Below are positions 23,203-31,700 of a stretch of 64,000 bases of DNA, piece after piece. A model generated the notes under the pieces. It searched no databases. It saw nothing but the letters and a program-made list of their open reading frames with translations, and had not been told where the DNA came from. Within the stretch, counting starts at the first letter, position 1. Every line of letters begins with the position of its first letter. A program made the position numbers and the translations under genes. The DNA comes from Ramlibacter sp. WS9 (GTDB taxonomy: Bacteria > Pseudomonadota > Gammaproteobacteria > Burkholderiales > Burkholderiaceae_C). The stretch spans positions 372,001 to 436,000 of the forward strand of contig NZ_RKMB01000001.1 in assembly GCF_003797765.1 (NCBI RefSeq), given 5' to 3'.

Positions 23203-24407
23203 CGATGAACCCGCAACCGCTCTACGATCTTTCGCCCGCGCTGCGCCTGATGTTCATGGGCGTGGTGGTGGCGCTGGGTCCGCTGGCCTGGGTGTGGCTG
23301 CGCAATGCGCAGGCCGCACCCGCGCGCCGCCTGCAAGCGCTCACGGTGCTCACGCTGTTCCTCACTTTCGACCTCGTGGTGTTCGGTGCATTCACGCGCC
23401 TCACCGATTCCGGCCTGGGCTGTCCGGACTGGCCTGGCTGCTACGGCAACGCCAGTCCCAGCGGCGCGCAGGCGGAGATCAGCCGCGCGCAGGCCGAAAT
23501 GCCCACGGGCCCGGTCACCCATGGCAAGGCCTGGATCGAGATGGTCCACCGCTACCTCGCGACCGGCGTGGGTGTGCTGATCCTGACGCTCGCGGCGGCG
23601 ACCTGGCTGCAGCGCAAACGCGGGGCGCCGGTGAACCCGTGGTGGCCGACGGTGACGCTGGCCTGGGTCTGCCTGCAGGGCGCTTTCGGCGCATTGACGG
23701 TCACAATGAAACTCTTCCCCGCCATCGTCACCCTGCATCTGCTCGGCGGCATGGTGCTGCTGGCCTTGCTGTGCCGGCAGACCGTGGTCTATGAACACGT
23801 GCAGCGCGGCAAGGGGCCGTCAGCCATCTCGCCGCGCGCGATTGCACTGCTGTTCGCGGCCGTGGCCCTGCTGTGGCTGCAGATCGCGCTGGGCGGTTGG
23901 GTCAGCACCAACTACGCGGTGCTGGCCTGCCGCGAGTTTCCGACCTGCCAGGGCAGCTGGTGGCCGGCGATGGATTGGCGGCACGGTTTCGAGCTGTGGC
24001 GCGAGCTCGGCAAGACGGCGGCCGGGCGGCACCTCGACTTCGCCGCGCTCACCGCGATTCACTATGCGCATCGATTGCTGGCCTATCTCGTGCTGGCCGT
24101 TCTGCTGGTGACCGCTTGGCAGCTTCACGCCGGTGGTGCATTGCGTAGGCAGGCACGCTGGATCGCCGGCCTGGCGCTGTGGCAGCTGGCGAGCGGCCTG
24201 TCCAACGTCGTCCTGGGCTGGCCGATCGTGGCCGCGCTGGCGCATACCGGCGGCGCCGCGGCACTGGTGGTGGTGTTGACCTGGTCGCTCTGCGAGAGTC
24301 GCGTGGGGTCCATGCGTGCCAGCCCTCACCCCCACCTGCACCCCGGGAAGCAAGCTTCCCGGGGACCCCGCGACCCTCTCCCAGAGGGAGAGGGAGTAAC
24401 TCAATGA
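23199..24407 (+). CDS. ctaA: Heme A synthase (COX15/CtaA)
   Basis: Integral membrane protein of 402 residues with eight helices that oxidises the heme O methyl group to formyl for subunit I. Conserved signatures: [49 protein letters not shown] and [14 protein letters not shown], with the heme-ligand histidines. The last 30 residues (from about [10 protein letters not shown]) are encoded by a repeat-like hairpin block and are not part of the family, so the natural C-terminus seems to have been extended by repeat insertion. ATG 23199 overlaps the previous stop. Its stop overlaps the ctaB ATG. Confidence 0.95.
   Translation: MTMNPQPLYDLSPALRLMFMGVVVALGPLAWVWLRNAQAAPARRLQALTVLTLFLTFDLVVFGAFTRLTDSGLGCPDWPGCYGNASPSGAQAEISRAQAEMPTGPVTHGKAWIEMVHRYLATGVGVLILTLAAATWLQRKRGAPVNPWWPTVTLAWVCLQGAFGALTVTMKLFPAIVTLHLLGGMVLLALLCRQTVVYEHVQRGKGPSAISPRAIALLFAAVALLWLQIALGGWVSTNYAVLACREFPTCQGSWWPAMDWRHGFELWRELGKTAAGRHLDFAALTAIHYAHRLLAYLVLAVLLVTAWQLHAGGALRRQARWIAGLALWQLASGLSNVVLGWPIVAALAHTGGAAALVVVLTWSLCESRVGSMRASPHPHLHPGKQASRGPRDPLPEGEGVTQ
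24341..24394. repeat. Two REP-like palindromes inside the 3' end of ctaA
   Basis: CCCCGGGAAGC-AA-GCTTCCCGGGG (24341-24364, 11 of 11 pairs) is followed by CCCTCTCCC-AGA-GGGAGAGGG (24374-24394, 9 of 9). Elements with CCTCTCCC/GGGAGAGG arms are common extragenic repeats in Proteobacteria. Here the block lies in the coding frame of ctaA, and its right arm supplies the purine-rich ribosome-binding stretch for ctaB (ATG at 24404). Confidence 0.75.
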
Positions 24408-25273
24408 ACCGCCTACGCCAATTCCATGCCTTGACCAAGCCGCGGGTCATCCAGCTCATCGTGTTCTGCGCGTTGATCGGCATGGTGCTTGCCGTGCCGG
24501 GCCTGCCCGCCTGGCCCCAGGTGCAGCTTGCGCTCATCGCGTGCTTCGGCATCTGGCTCGTCGCCGGCGCGGCGGCCGTCTTCAATTGCCTCGTCGAAAA
24601 AGGCATCGACGCCAAGATGCGCCGCACGGCCTGGCGTGCGACGGCCAGCGGCGAGCTGAGCGACTGGCAGACTTTGCTGTTCGCCGCGGTGCTCTGCGGC
24701 ATTGGTTCGTGGGTTCTGTACCGCTGGGTGAACCCGCTCACGATGTGGCTCACCTTTGCAACGTTCGTCGGGTACGCAGTGATCTACACGGTGATCCTCA
24801 AACCGCTGACGCCGCAGAACATCGTGATTGGCGGCGCCTCGGGGGCGATGCCGCCGGTGCTGGGCTGGGCGGCGATGACGGGCGACGTGGCGCCGGAGGC
24901 GCTGATCCTGTTCCTCATCATCTTCCTGTGGACGCCGCCGCATTTCTGGGCGCTGGCGTTGTACCGCGTCGAGGACTACCGCAAGTCCGGCCTGCCGATG
25001 CTGCCGGTGACGCATGGCAACGAGTTCACGCGGTTGCAGGTCTTCCTGTACACGCTGGTGCTGTTCGCAGCCTGCCTGATGCCCTTCGCGTACGGCATGA
25101 GCTCGTGGCTGTACCTCGGCGCCGCGGTCCTGTTGAGCGCCGGGTTCTGCTGGTACGGCTTCCGGTTGTGGCGCAACTACTCCGATGCGCTGGCGCGCAA
25201 GACTTTCCGCTTTTCGCTCATTCACCTGAGCCTGCTGTTCGCCGCGTTGCTGGTGGACCACTACATCTACTGA
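24404..25273 (+). CDS. ctaB: Protoheme IX farnesyltransferase (heme O synthase)
   Basis: UbiA-type prenyltransferase of 289 residues and about nine helices; it adds farnesyl to protoheme to make heme O, the substrate of CtaA. Motifs: [19 protein letters not shown], the first polyprenyl-PP motif [20 protein letters not shown], and [21 protein letters not shown] with LPVTHG. In the first motif, Glu-Lys-Gly replaces the first Asp of the classic DxxxD, as in other betaproteobacterial members. The start overlaps the ctaA stop (ATGA), so the two heme A enzymes are translationally coupled. Confidence 0.96.
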   Translation: MNRLRQFHALTKPRVIQLIVFCALIGMVLAVPGLPAWPQVQLALIACFGIWLVAGAAAVFNCLVEKGIDAKMRRTAWRATASGELSDWQTLLFAAVLCGIGSWVLYRWVNPLTMWLTFATFVGYAVIYTVILKPLTPQNIVIGGASGAMPPVLGWAAMTGDVAPEALILFLIIFLWTPPHFWALALYRVEDYRKSGLPMLPVTHGNEFTRLQVFLYTLVLFAACLMPFAYGMSSWLYLGAAVLLSAGFCWYGFRLWRNYSDALARKTFRFSLIHLSLLFAALLVDHYIY

Positions 25274-25280
25274 AGGCACC

Positions 25281-25895
25281 ATGAACCGCCGCAATGCACT
25301 TCAATCCATCGCATCCTGGGCGCTCGCAGCGGGTGGCGCGGGCCTGCTGGCCGCGTGCTCGGAGTCCAAGCCCCAATTCAAGTCGATCGACCTGACGGGG
25401 GCGGATTACGCGAAGGACTTCCAGCTCGCCGACCACAATGGCCAGCCGCGCAGCCTCAAGGATTTTCGCGGCAAACTGGTGGTGCTGTTCTTTGGCTACA
25501 CGCAGTGCCCCGACGTCTGTCCGACCACGATGGCCGAGCTGGCCGAAGCGAAGAAGCTGATGGGGCCCGACGGCAACAAGGTCCAGGGCATCTTCGTCAC
25601 CGTGGATCCCGAGCGCGACACCGCCGATGTGCTGAAGGGCTACATGGCCAATTTCGACCCGACGTTCCTCGCGCTGCGCGGCACGCCCGATCAGGTTGCG
25701 GTCCTGGCGAAAGACTTCAAGGTGTACTTCAAGAAGGTCGACGGCAAGACGCCCACCAGCTACACGATGGACCATTCCGCCGCCAGCTTCGTCTACGACA
25801 CGCAGGGGCGGCTGCGCCTGTACACGCGCTATGGCAGCGGCGCGCAATCGCTGGCGTCGGACCTGCAGCTGCTGCTCAAGCACAGCGAAGCCTGA
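25281..25895 (+). CDS. SCO1/SenC family copper chaperone (lipoprotein)
   Basis: Protein of 204 residues. A lipobox at LLAACS (Cys26) follows a Tat-like N-terminus (MNRRNALQSIASWALAAGG). The thioredoxin-fold domain has FFGYTQCPDVCP (C76, C80) and His165 in TMDHSAASF, the three copper ligands of SCO proteins. SCO proteins metallate the CuA site of subunit II. It starts 7 bases after ctaB and closes the oxidase cluster. This is the canonical SCO; the protein at 22486 is the divergent one. Confidence 0.95.
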   Translation: MNRRNALQSIASWALAAGGAGLLAACSESKPQFKSIDLTGADYAKDFQLADHNGQPRSLKDFRGKLVVLFFGYTQCPDVCPTTMAELAEAKKLMGPDGNKVQGIFVTVDPERDTADVLKGYMANFDPTFLALRGTPDQVAVLAKDFKVYFKKVDGKTPTSYTMDHSAASFVYDTQGRLRLYTRYGSGAQSLASDLQLLLKHSEA

Positions 25896-25899
25896 CTCC

Positions 25900-26754
25900 G
25901 TGGTCCGGCATCTGCTCGGAGGCAAAGGTGAAGGTTTGCTGAGTCGCACAGGTGAAGGCTTGTTGAGTCGCACGGGTGCTCCACGGATCGCGCTGATCCC
26001 GCCCGAAGTGCTGGACGCGCTGAACGACGGGCTGGTGCCCACGGTCAACCTGAACGAATTCCTGGCGCTCGATTTGCCGCGGCTGGCACGCAACGTCGCG
26101 GGCCACATCGGTCTTGATCCCGCGCATGAGCGCATCACCGATACGCTGGCGATGCTGGGCGCATTCAAACCCGTCAAGCGCCACGAGCACGTCGCGCGCG
26201 CCCTGTACGACCTGACCGAGCCGCGCCCGGACCGCGATGACGTGGCGCAAGCCCTGGCCGACCATCCCAGCGACATCGCGCGGTGCTGGGCCACGCAGTG
26301 GATCATGTTCTCGGCGATGCCCTTGCAGGACAAGCTGCACTCGGTGGGGCGCTTCGCCGCCGATCCGCATTTCGGCGTGCGAGAGATGGCCTGGATGGCG
26401 GTGCGTGACGAGATTGCGGGCGCGGTCGACGATGCAGTCGGCCTGCTGCTTGCCTGGGCCCAGGACGCGAACCCCAATATCCGCCGCTTCGCCAGCGAGG
26501 CGACGCGCCCGCGGGGCGTGTGGTGCGCGCAAATCGAAGCGCTGAAAGCCGAACCGTGGCGCGCGTTGCCGCTGCTCGAACCCTTGAAGGCCGATCCCAG
26601 CCGCTACGTGCAGAACTCCGTCGCCAATTGGCTCAACGACGCAAGCAAGACGCAACCCGAGTGGGTCCGCGAGGTGTGCGAGCGGTGGAGCGCGGAGTCT
26701 CGTGGGGCCGAGACCGTGTACATCGTCCGCCGCGCGACCCGCAGCCTGACGTAA
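25900..26754 (+). CDS. DNA alkylation repair protein (AlkC/AlkD-like HEAT-repeat glycosylase)
   Basis: Helical-repeat protein of about 284 residues. The C-terminal half shows the AlkC-type pattern: NIRRFASEATRPRGVW, then LLEPLKADPSRYVQNSVANWLNDASKTQPEWV. Such proteins remove 3-methyladenine and related lesions from DNA. The N-terminus is odd: it carries two copies of the octapeptide GEGLLSRT encoded by a 24-base tandem repeat. The GTG at 25900 is the first usable start after the SCO stop; a start further in cannot be excluded. Convergent with the Bug gene at 26770. Confidence 0.78.
   Translation: MVRHLLGGKGEGLLSRTGEGLLSRTGAPRIALIPPEVLDALNDGLVPTVNLNEFLALDLPRLARNVAGHIGLDPAHERITDTLAMLGAFKPVKRHEHVARALYDLTEPRPDRDDVAQALADHPSDIARCWATQWIMFSAMPLQDKLHSVGRFAADPHFGVREMAWMAVRDEIAGAVDDAVGLLLAWAQDANPNIRRFASEATRPRGVWCAQIEALKAEPWRALPLLEPLKADPSRYVQNSVANWLNDASKTQPEWVREVCERWSAESRGAETVYIVRRATRSLT
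25927..25974 (+). repeat. Tandem repeat, 2 x 24 bases, in the 5' end of the AlkC-like gene
   Basis: GGTGAAGGTTTGCTGAGTCG and the copy GGTGAAGGCTTGTTGAGTCG are followed by CACA and CACG, giving two 24-base units that differ at three positions. The unit length keeps the frame and encodes GEGLLSRT twice. A partial third unit may begin at 25975 (GGTGCT). Confidence 0.85.
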
Positions 26755-26769
26755 GGCGCGCGCGTCTTT

Positions 26770-27768
26770 CTACTCCGCCTTGATCCCGCGCATCGCGATG
26801 ACGCCGCCGAGCAGGGCCGTGTCGGCCTTGATGCGATTGGCGAGGCCTTCAGACGAAGTGCCCGCAACCTGCCAGCCCTGCTGGAACAGTTTTTGCCGCA
26901 CTTCCGGCGTGCGCGCGATCTCGCTGATCAGCTTCGACAGCTTGGCCACGATCGGCTTGGGCAGCGATGCCGGGCCCGCCGCCGCGGTCCAGATCTCCAG
27001 CTGGAAGCCACGGGTCACGCCGCCCTCGTCCAGGCTCGGGTACTCCGGCACCAGCGGGCTGCGGCCGGACGAAGTCACGCCCACCGCCTTGAGCTTGCCC
27101 GCGCGAATCTGTGCGGCGGCCAGGCCCGGCGGCAGCAGCGACAACTGGAGCTGGCCTCCGAGCAAGCCGTTGATCACCTGCGGGTTGCCGGGGTAGGGCA
27201 CGTGCACAGGGTCGATGTTCGTCTTGGTCTTGAGCAGTTCCATGCCGATGTGGCCCACGGTGCCGATGCCGGGCGTGCCGTAGCTCCACTTGTTGCCCGC
27301 GTTGCGCGCGGCCAGGAAGAACTCCTGCGCGTTGCTGCCCGGCGCGTTCGCGGGCGCCGTGAGGAGCAACGGTGCCGTGCCGATCAGGCTGATCGGCGCG
27401 AGGTCCTTCAGCGGGTCGAACGGCGTCGCCGGGTTGAGCAGCTTGGCGATGGTCATGTTGCCGTTGATCATCACGCCGATCGTGTGGTCATCCGTCGCCT
27501 TGGCCACGATGTCGGCCGCGATGTTGCCGCCGGCGCCGGGCCTGTTCTCCACGACGACCGGCTGGCCGAGCGCCTTGGACAGCGGCTCCGCGATCGTGCG
27601 CGCGACCAGGTCGGGCGTCGAGCCACCCGGAAACCCGACCATGATGCGCAGCGGCTTGGTCGGCCACGCGGGAGCCGTTGCCCTGGTGGATTTCTGGGCG
27701 AATGCGCCGGCGGAAATGGCGGCGAGCGCGAGTGCGAGGACGGTGCGGCGCACCGGGTGCTTCTTCAT
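26770..27768 (-). CDS. Bug-type tripartite tricarboxylate transporter substrate-binding protein
   Basis: Periplasmic receptor of 332 residues with signal peptide (MKKHPVRRTVLALALAAISAGAF, cut near AFAQ) and an intact Bug domain: LRIMVGFPGGSTPDLVAR, VVVENRPGAGGNIAAD, GTVGHIGMELL, VPYPGNPQVINGLLGGQLQL. It is full length, unlike the chimeric Bug gene at 4629, which makes it a useful reference. No tctA/tctB membrane genes are adjacent, which is normal for the large orphan Bug sets of Burkholderiales. ATG 27768 begins the signal peptide. Ligand unknown, probably a carboxylate. Confidence 0.92.
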   Translation of the reverse strand: MKKHPVRRTVLALALAAISAGAFAQKSTRATAPAWPTKPLRIMVGFPGGSTPDLVARTIAEPLSKALGQPVVVENRPGAGGNIAADIVAKATDDHTIGVMINGNMTIAKLLNPATPFDPLKDLAPISLIGTAPLLLTAPANAPGSNAQEFFLAARNAGNKWSYGTPGIGTVGHIGMELLKTKTNIDPVHVPYPGNPQVINGLLGGQLQLSLLPPGLAAAQIRAGKLKAVGVTSSGRSPLVPEYPSLDEGGVTRGFQLEIWTAAAGPASLPKPIVAKLSKLISEIARTPEVRQKLFQQGWQVAGTSSEGLANRIKADTALLGGVIAMRGIKAE

Positions 27769-27812
27769 GGGTACTTCCTTGTGGTGCCCGCGAGGGCGCT
27801 GCCGCAATGCTA

Positions 27813-29600
27813 TTAGAAATTGAGCGGCCGGATCAGCTTGCGGGCATCCGGCGGCATTGCATTCACGCCTTCGAGCAGCCACTGCAAGCTGCCTGCGGCG
27901 TCCAGGTCGCGATCGGGCAGCATTGCCACGGCGACGTGAAACTTGAGTGCCGTGCCCGGCGGCAGCGCGCCCGGCGTGCGCAGGCCGCTGGCGACCAGTT
28001 GCTGGGCCCGGCTGAGCACGTTGTCGGTGGTGGTGGGGCCTTCGAGCAGCAGGATGAATTCGTTGTCGCCGGCTCGCGCGGCCAGGTCGATGTCGGTGAT
28101 GGCGCGTCGCAGAAGCGAGGCCGTGACGACCAGCGCACGGTCGGTGGTTTCGCGCCCGAACTCGGCCGTCAGGGCGTCCAAGTTCGAGATCTTCACGGCC
28201 ATCAGCGCGCAGGCATGCCTCAGGCTGCGAGCGCGCACGATCGCGCTGTCCAGCCGCTGCAGCAGCGATAGGTTGTGGGCCAACCCTGTGAGCGGGTCGT
28301 TGTGCGATAGCGCGGCGGCGCGAACCTGGGCTTCGCGGCGGCGGCTGCCACGCAGGCTCAGCGCGTAGAACAGGATGGGCATCTCGATCGCCGCGCCGAT
28401 CGACAGCCCATAGCGCGTGAGGCCGCTGGCGGGAATCAGGTTCAGGCCGCGCGCCACCGGGAACACGGCCATCACGAGCACCGGCAGGAAGCCCAGTGCG
28501 ATGAGGCGAATGTACGGGTCTTCGCCCTTGGCCCAGACCAGCACGATGAGCAGGGCCACGACCGCCATGCCAACGATCATCAGCACCATCACCAAGGCAA
28601 ACGACGTGCGTGACGCGAGGAAAGTGTCCAGGGCGACTGCGGAAAGAAGCGCGGCAATCAGGCTCCACACCGCCAGGTCGAGCGCCCTCGAATAGCGCCC
28701 CGGTTCCGTGACGGTGCGTGTGAACCACAGCGCCGCCGCGCCCGAAATGCCCGGCAGCAGGAAGGTTGCCATCTCGTTCCATTGAAGCGCGTGGTCCCAC
28801 AGGTGCTGCGCGCCCACGCCGAGGTAGGCGAGCTGGCCGGCAGCCAGCGTTGCCACGTAGACAGCGTAGACCGCGAAATTGCGATCCCGGTGGCCGACCG
28901 CGTTGGCCAAGGCCACCAGGGCGACCAGGGCCGCCAGCCCGAAATAAGCGCCCAGCAGGAACTGCTCGCGCTCCCGCGAAGCCAACAAGGCCGATTGGTC
29001 GTAGAGCGCGATGGGGGTTGCGAAATCGACGCGGACATGCTCGATGCGCAGCCAGTAGCGGACCGGTTTTCCCACTTCCGGGGAAAGCTCGAAAGCAGGG
29101 AAGCGCCCCGGCAGCGGCCAGTGCGATACCGGCTGACTGTCGCCGGCCTCTTGCTGGACCCATTGGCCGTTTGCACCGCGGTAGAAGAGCTGCACGCGGT
29201 CCAGGCCGGACGAAGCCAGTTGCACGAACCAGCGATGCCCGCTGCTGTTGGTTGCGTCGAACTGCAGCCACAGCGCCTTGCCGTCGATGTTGTGGCTCGT
29301 GCCCGGTTCACGGGGAGCCCATGGCAAGGTCTCGCCGGCAGCTTCCACCTGGTCGGCGGTGCGCACGCCGACGGGGTCGACCCAGAAGCGGCTTTGCCGG
29401 TCCAAGGGGACGACGGGCTGGGCCGCCGCCAGCATGATGACGCGGGAAGGCGGCACGGTGGGTGCGGGTGCGGGTGCGGGTGCGGAAACCGGTGCGGCTG
29501 CCGAAGCGGTTGTGGCTGGACTCGCCTCTTGCGCCACGGCGCCGCCGAGGCCCACAAGCCAGACTATCCCCGCCGCCAATCCGTGAATAAATCCCCGCAC
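27813..29600 (-). CDS. 7TM-DISM sensor protein with degenerate GGDEF domain
   Basis: Signal peptide (about 1-25), an Ala/Pro-rich linker, a periplasmic 7TMR-DISM extracellular domain (about 50-200), seven transmembrane helices (about 210-420), and a GGDEF-fold domain (about 435-590, SHNDPLTGLAHNLSLLQRLD). The active-site loop reads RAGDNEF in place of GGDEF, so diguanylate cyclase activity is unlikely; it may bind GTP or c-di-GMP, or act as a scaffold. I chose GTG 29600, which starts the signal peptide; a TTG at 29651 would add 17 residues. The linker is encoded by a short (GGGTGC)n run. Ligand unknown. Confidence 0.83.
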   Translation of the reverse strand: MRGFIHGLAAGIVWLVGLGGAVAQEASPATTASAAAPVSAPAPAPAPTVPPSRVIMLAAAQPVVPLDRQSRFWVDPVGVRTADQVEAAGETLPWAPREPGTSHNIDGKALWLQFDATNSSGHRWFVQLASSGLDRVQLFYRGANGQWVQQEAGDSQPVSHWPLPGRFPAFELSPEVGKPVRYWLRIEHVRVDFATPIALYDQSALLASREREQFLLGAYFGLAALVALVALANAVGHRDRNFAVYAVYVATLAAGQLAYLGVGAQHLWDHALQWNEMATFLLPGISGAAALWFTRTVTEPGRYSRALDLAVWSLIAALLSAVALDTFLASRTSFALVMVLMIVGMAVVALLIVLVWAKGEDPYIRLIALGFLPVLVMAVFPVARGLNLIPASGLTRYGLSIGAAIEMPILFYALSLRGSRRREAQVRAAALSHNDPLTGLAHNLSLLQRLDSAIVRARSLRHACALMAVKISNLDALTAEFGRETTDRALVVTASLLRRAITDIDLAARAGDNEFILLLEGPTTTDNVLSRAQQLVASGLRTPGALPPGTALKFHVAVAMLPDRDLDAAGSLQWLLEGVNAMPPDARKLIRPLNF

Positions 29601-29655
29601 CGTTCGATTGTTGCAGCAAATGCATCCCTCATCCGGTGTGCATGCCAACAACGCA

Positions 29656-29680
29656 AAAGGCCCGGGGTTGCCGGGCCTTT
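29656..29680 (-). terminator. Rho-independent terminator after rpoH
   Basis: On the minus strand AAAGGCCCGG and CCGGGCCTTT form a perfect 10-base stem around a 5-base loop, followed by TTTGCGTTG. It begins about 20 bases after the rpoH stop. Confidence 0.88.
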
Positions 29681-29700
29681 CGAGAGGAGGGTGCCTGGGT

Positions 29701-30630
<930 letters not shown>

Positions 30631-30663
30631 GCCGGGTTCCTTTCCAGATTTCATATATGGGTA

Positions 30664-30693
30664 ATTTTAGCACTCTCGTCCAGGGACTGCCAA
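30664..30693 (-). promoter_or_regulatory. Sigma70-type promoter of rpoH
   Basis: On the minus strand TTGGCA (30693-30688) and TAAAAT (30669-30664) are separated by 18 bases, each one mismatch from consensus. The predicted start point is about 25-30 bases before the rpoH ATG. Confidence 0.65.
30667..30693. promoter_or_regulatory. CIRCE-like operator (HrcA site) over the rpoH promoter
   Basis: TTAGCACTC (30667-30675), 9 bases, GACTGCCAA (30685-30693). The CIRCE consensus is TTAGCACTC-N9-GAGTGCTAA; the left half matches 9 of 9, the right half 7 of 9, and the spacer is exactly 9. It spans from the -35 to the -10 box of the rpoH promoter, the ideal position for repression. hrcA itself begins at 63638. 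Confidence 0.75.
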
Positions 30694-30789
30694 ATGGTAA
30701 AAGGTCACCGCTTTAAGGATACCAATCTGCCGATATCGGGAGTGTCAAACGGTATGCTCATCCTTTTCGAGCCAGTTTCCGGTAGCATC

Positions 30790-30798
30790 TGATATACA
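30790..30798 (+). promoter_or_regulatory. Extended -10 promoter candidate for the gene at 30847
   Basis: TGATATACA carries a TGN extension followed by TATACA, one of the few AT-rich hexamers in the divergent gap. The palindrome CCGATATCGG lies upstream at 30730-30739. A -35 box is not obvious, as expected for extended -10 promoters. Confidence 0.4.
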
Positions 30799-30846
30799 TG
30801 TAGTAACAATCGGGGCTTCCGCTCCGGTCAGGGCAGGAGGCAGTCC

Positions 30847-31302
30847 ATGAAGGCGATGTTCAGCCGAGTTTTCTCTAAAAAAGAGCGACCTGTTCACAGG
30901 ACGCCTGGCCATTCGGCCGTGTCCTCCGAGTTAACCACGGGCGACATCGAAAACTATTACCTGAAAATTATTGTCGACTGCCTCCGGCGCATGCTGGTGC
31001 CGGTGGACTACGTCGAGGTAGGCGTCAAGCGCGCGGGCACCGGCCCGACCGGCTTGATTGCGTTCGCAGGCTACGTCCGCATCAAGAAATGGGACCCGGT
31101 GATGACGCCGGTGCTGCTGCAGAACATGCCCGTGATCGACGGGCGCATCCGCAAGGTCGTCCGCGCCTCGGTGATCCTGGAAGGAACCCATTTCGCCGGG
31201 CTCTGGTTCCAGGCCACCAGCGATACGGAAGGCGCGCCCAAGGCGTTGCTGGGCCTGCCTTGCGAGCTGATCCACCAGCCCGGCGGACCGGTCGCCGCGT
31301 AA
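30847..31302 (+). CDS. Conserved hypothetical protein divergent from rpoH
   Basis: Protein of 151 residues that I do not recognise. It has a basic N-terminus (VFSKKERPVHR), a central helix-rich part (DIENYYLKIIVDCLRRMLVPVDYVEVGVKRAG) and a beta-rich second half (FAGYVRIKKWDPVMTPVLLQNMPVIDGRIRKVVRASVILEG). There is no signal peptide or transmembrane segment. GGAGG lies 6 bases before the ATG, so expression should be strong. It is divergent from rpoH, with a 216-base gap holding promoters for both, and could be linked to stress. Related proteins of unknown function appear to occur in Comamonadaceae. Confidence 0.75.
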   Translation: MKAMFSRVFSKKERPVHRTPGHSAVSSELTTGDIENYYLKIIVDCLRRMLVPVDYVEVGVKRAGTGPTGLIAFAGYVRIKKWDPVMTPVLLQNMPVIDGRIRKVVRASVILEGTHFAGLWFQATSDTEGAPKALLGLPCELIHQPGGPVAA

Positions 31303-31308
31303 GGGCGC

Positions 31309-31350
31309 TTACCAGCGCACGCCGAGCTTGATGAACAGCCGGCTGGAAGG
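31309..31350 (-). pseudogene. C-terminal remnant of an outer-membrane beta-barrel protein gene
   Basis: Read on the minus strand, the sequence just before the stop TAA (31311-31309) is PSSRLFIKLGVRW, the alternating hydrophobic pattern ending in an aromatic residue that marks the last strand of outer-membrane barrels. Nothing upstream in this frame continues the gene; the cutA start lies over it. It looks like the last dozen codons of a gene deleted during evolution. It could be chance, given the short length. Confidence 0.35.
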
Positions 31351-31357
31351 GCCCCTC

Positions 31358-31699
31358 ATGCAAGACTGTAAAGAATTAGACATTGTGAGCATCGCCACGA
31401 CCGTGGGTTCGCTGGCGGACGCACAACGGTTGGCCCGTGAAATCATCGCGCAACGCCTGGCGGCCTGCGTGCAAGTCGAGCAGGGAGTGGCGTCGTTCTA
31501 CCGCTGGAAGGGCGAGCTGTGCGAAGAGAGCGAGGTGCGGCTGGTGATCAAGACCTTGCCTGGTTGCGAGGCCGCTTTGCAGGCGCTGTTCGCCAAGCAT
31601 CACCCGTATGAAGTGCCGCAATTCCTCGCGGCAAGACTGATCGCCAGCCCGGCCTACGCGCAGTGGGCGCGGGCCGAAACCGAGGTCCCGCAGGCGTAA
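31358..31699 (+). CDS. cutA: Divalent-cation tolerance protein CutA
   Basis: Trimeric ferredoxin-like protein of 113 residues. Motifs: IVSIATTVGSLADAQRLAREIIAQRLAACVQV, FYRWKGELCEESEVRLVIKT, and HHPYEVPQFLAARL. Linked to copper tolerance in E. coli, though the biochemical role is unsettled and the fold is PII-like. ATG 31358 has GAAGG about 8 bases upstream; longer starts add residues not in the family. It is convergent with selD, whose stop lies 1 base away. Confidence 0.94.
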   Translation: MQDCKELDIVSIATTVGSLADAQRLAREIIAQRLAACVQVEQGVASFYRWKGELCEESEVRLVIKTLPGCEAALQALFAKHHPYEVPQFLAARLIASPAYAQWARAETEVPQA

Positions 31700-31700
31700 T

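Noticed and set aside
29460..29484. GGGTGC repeat as a microsatellite or regulatory element
   Set aside because: It simply encodes the Pro-Ala linker of the 7TM protein; too short to call independently.
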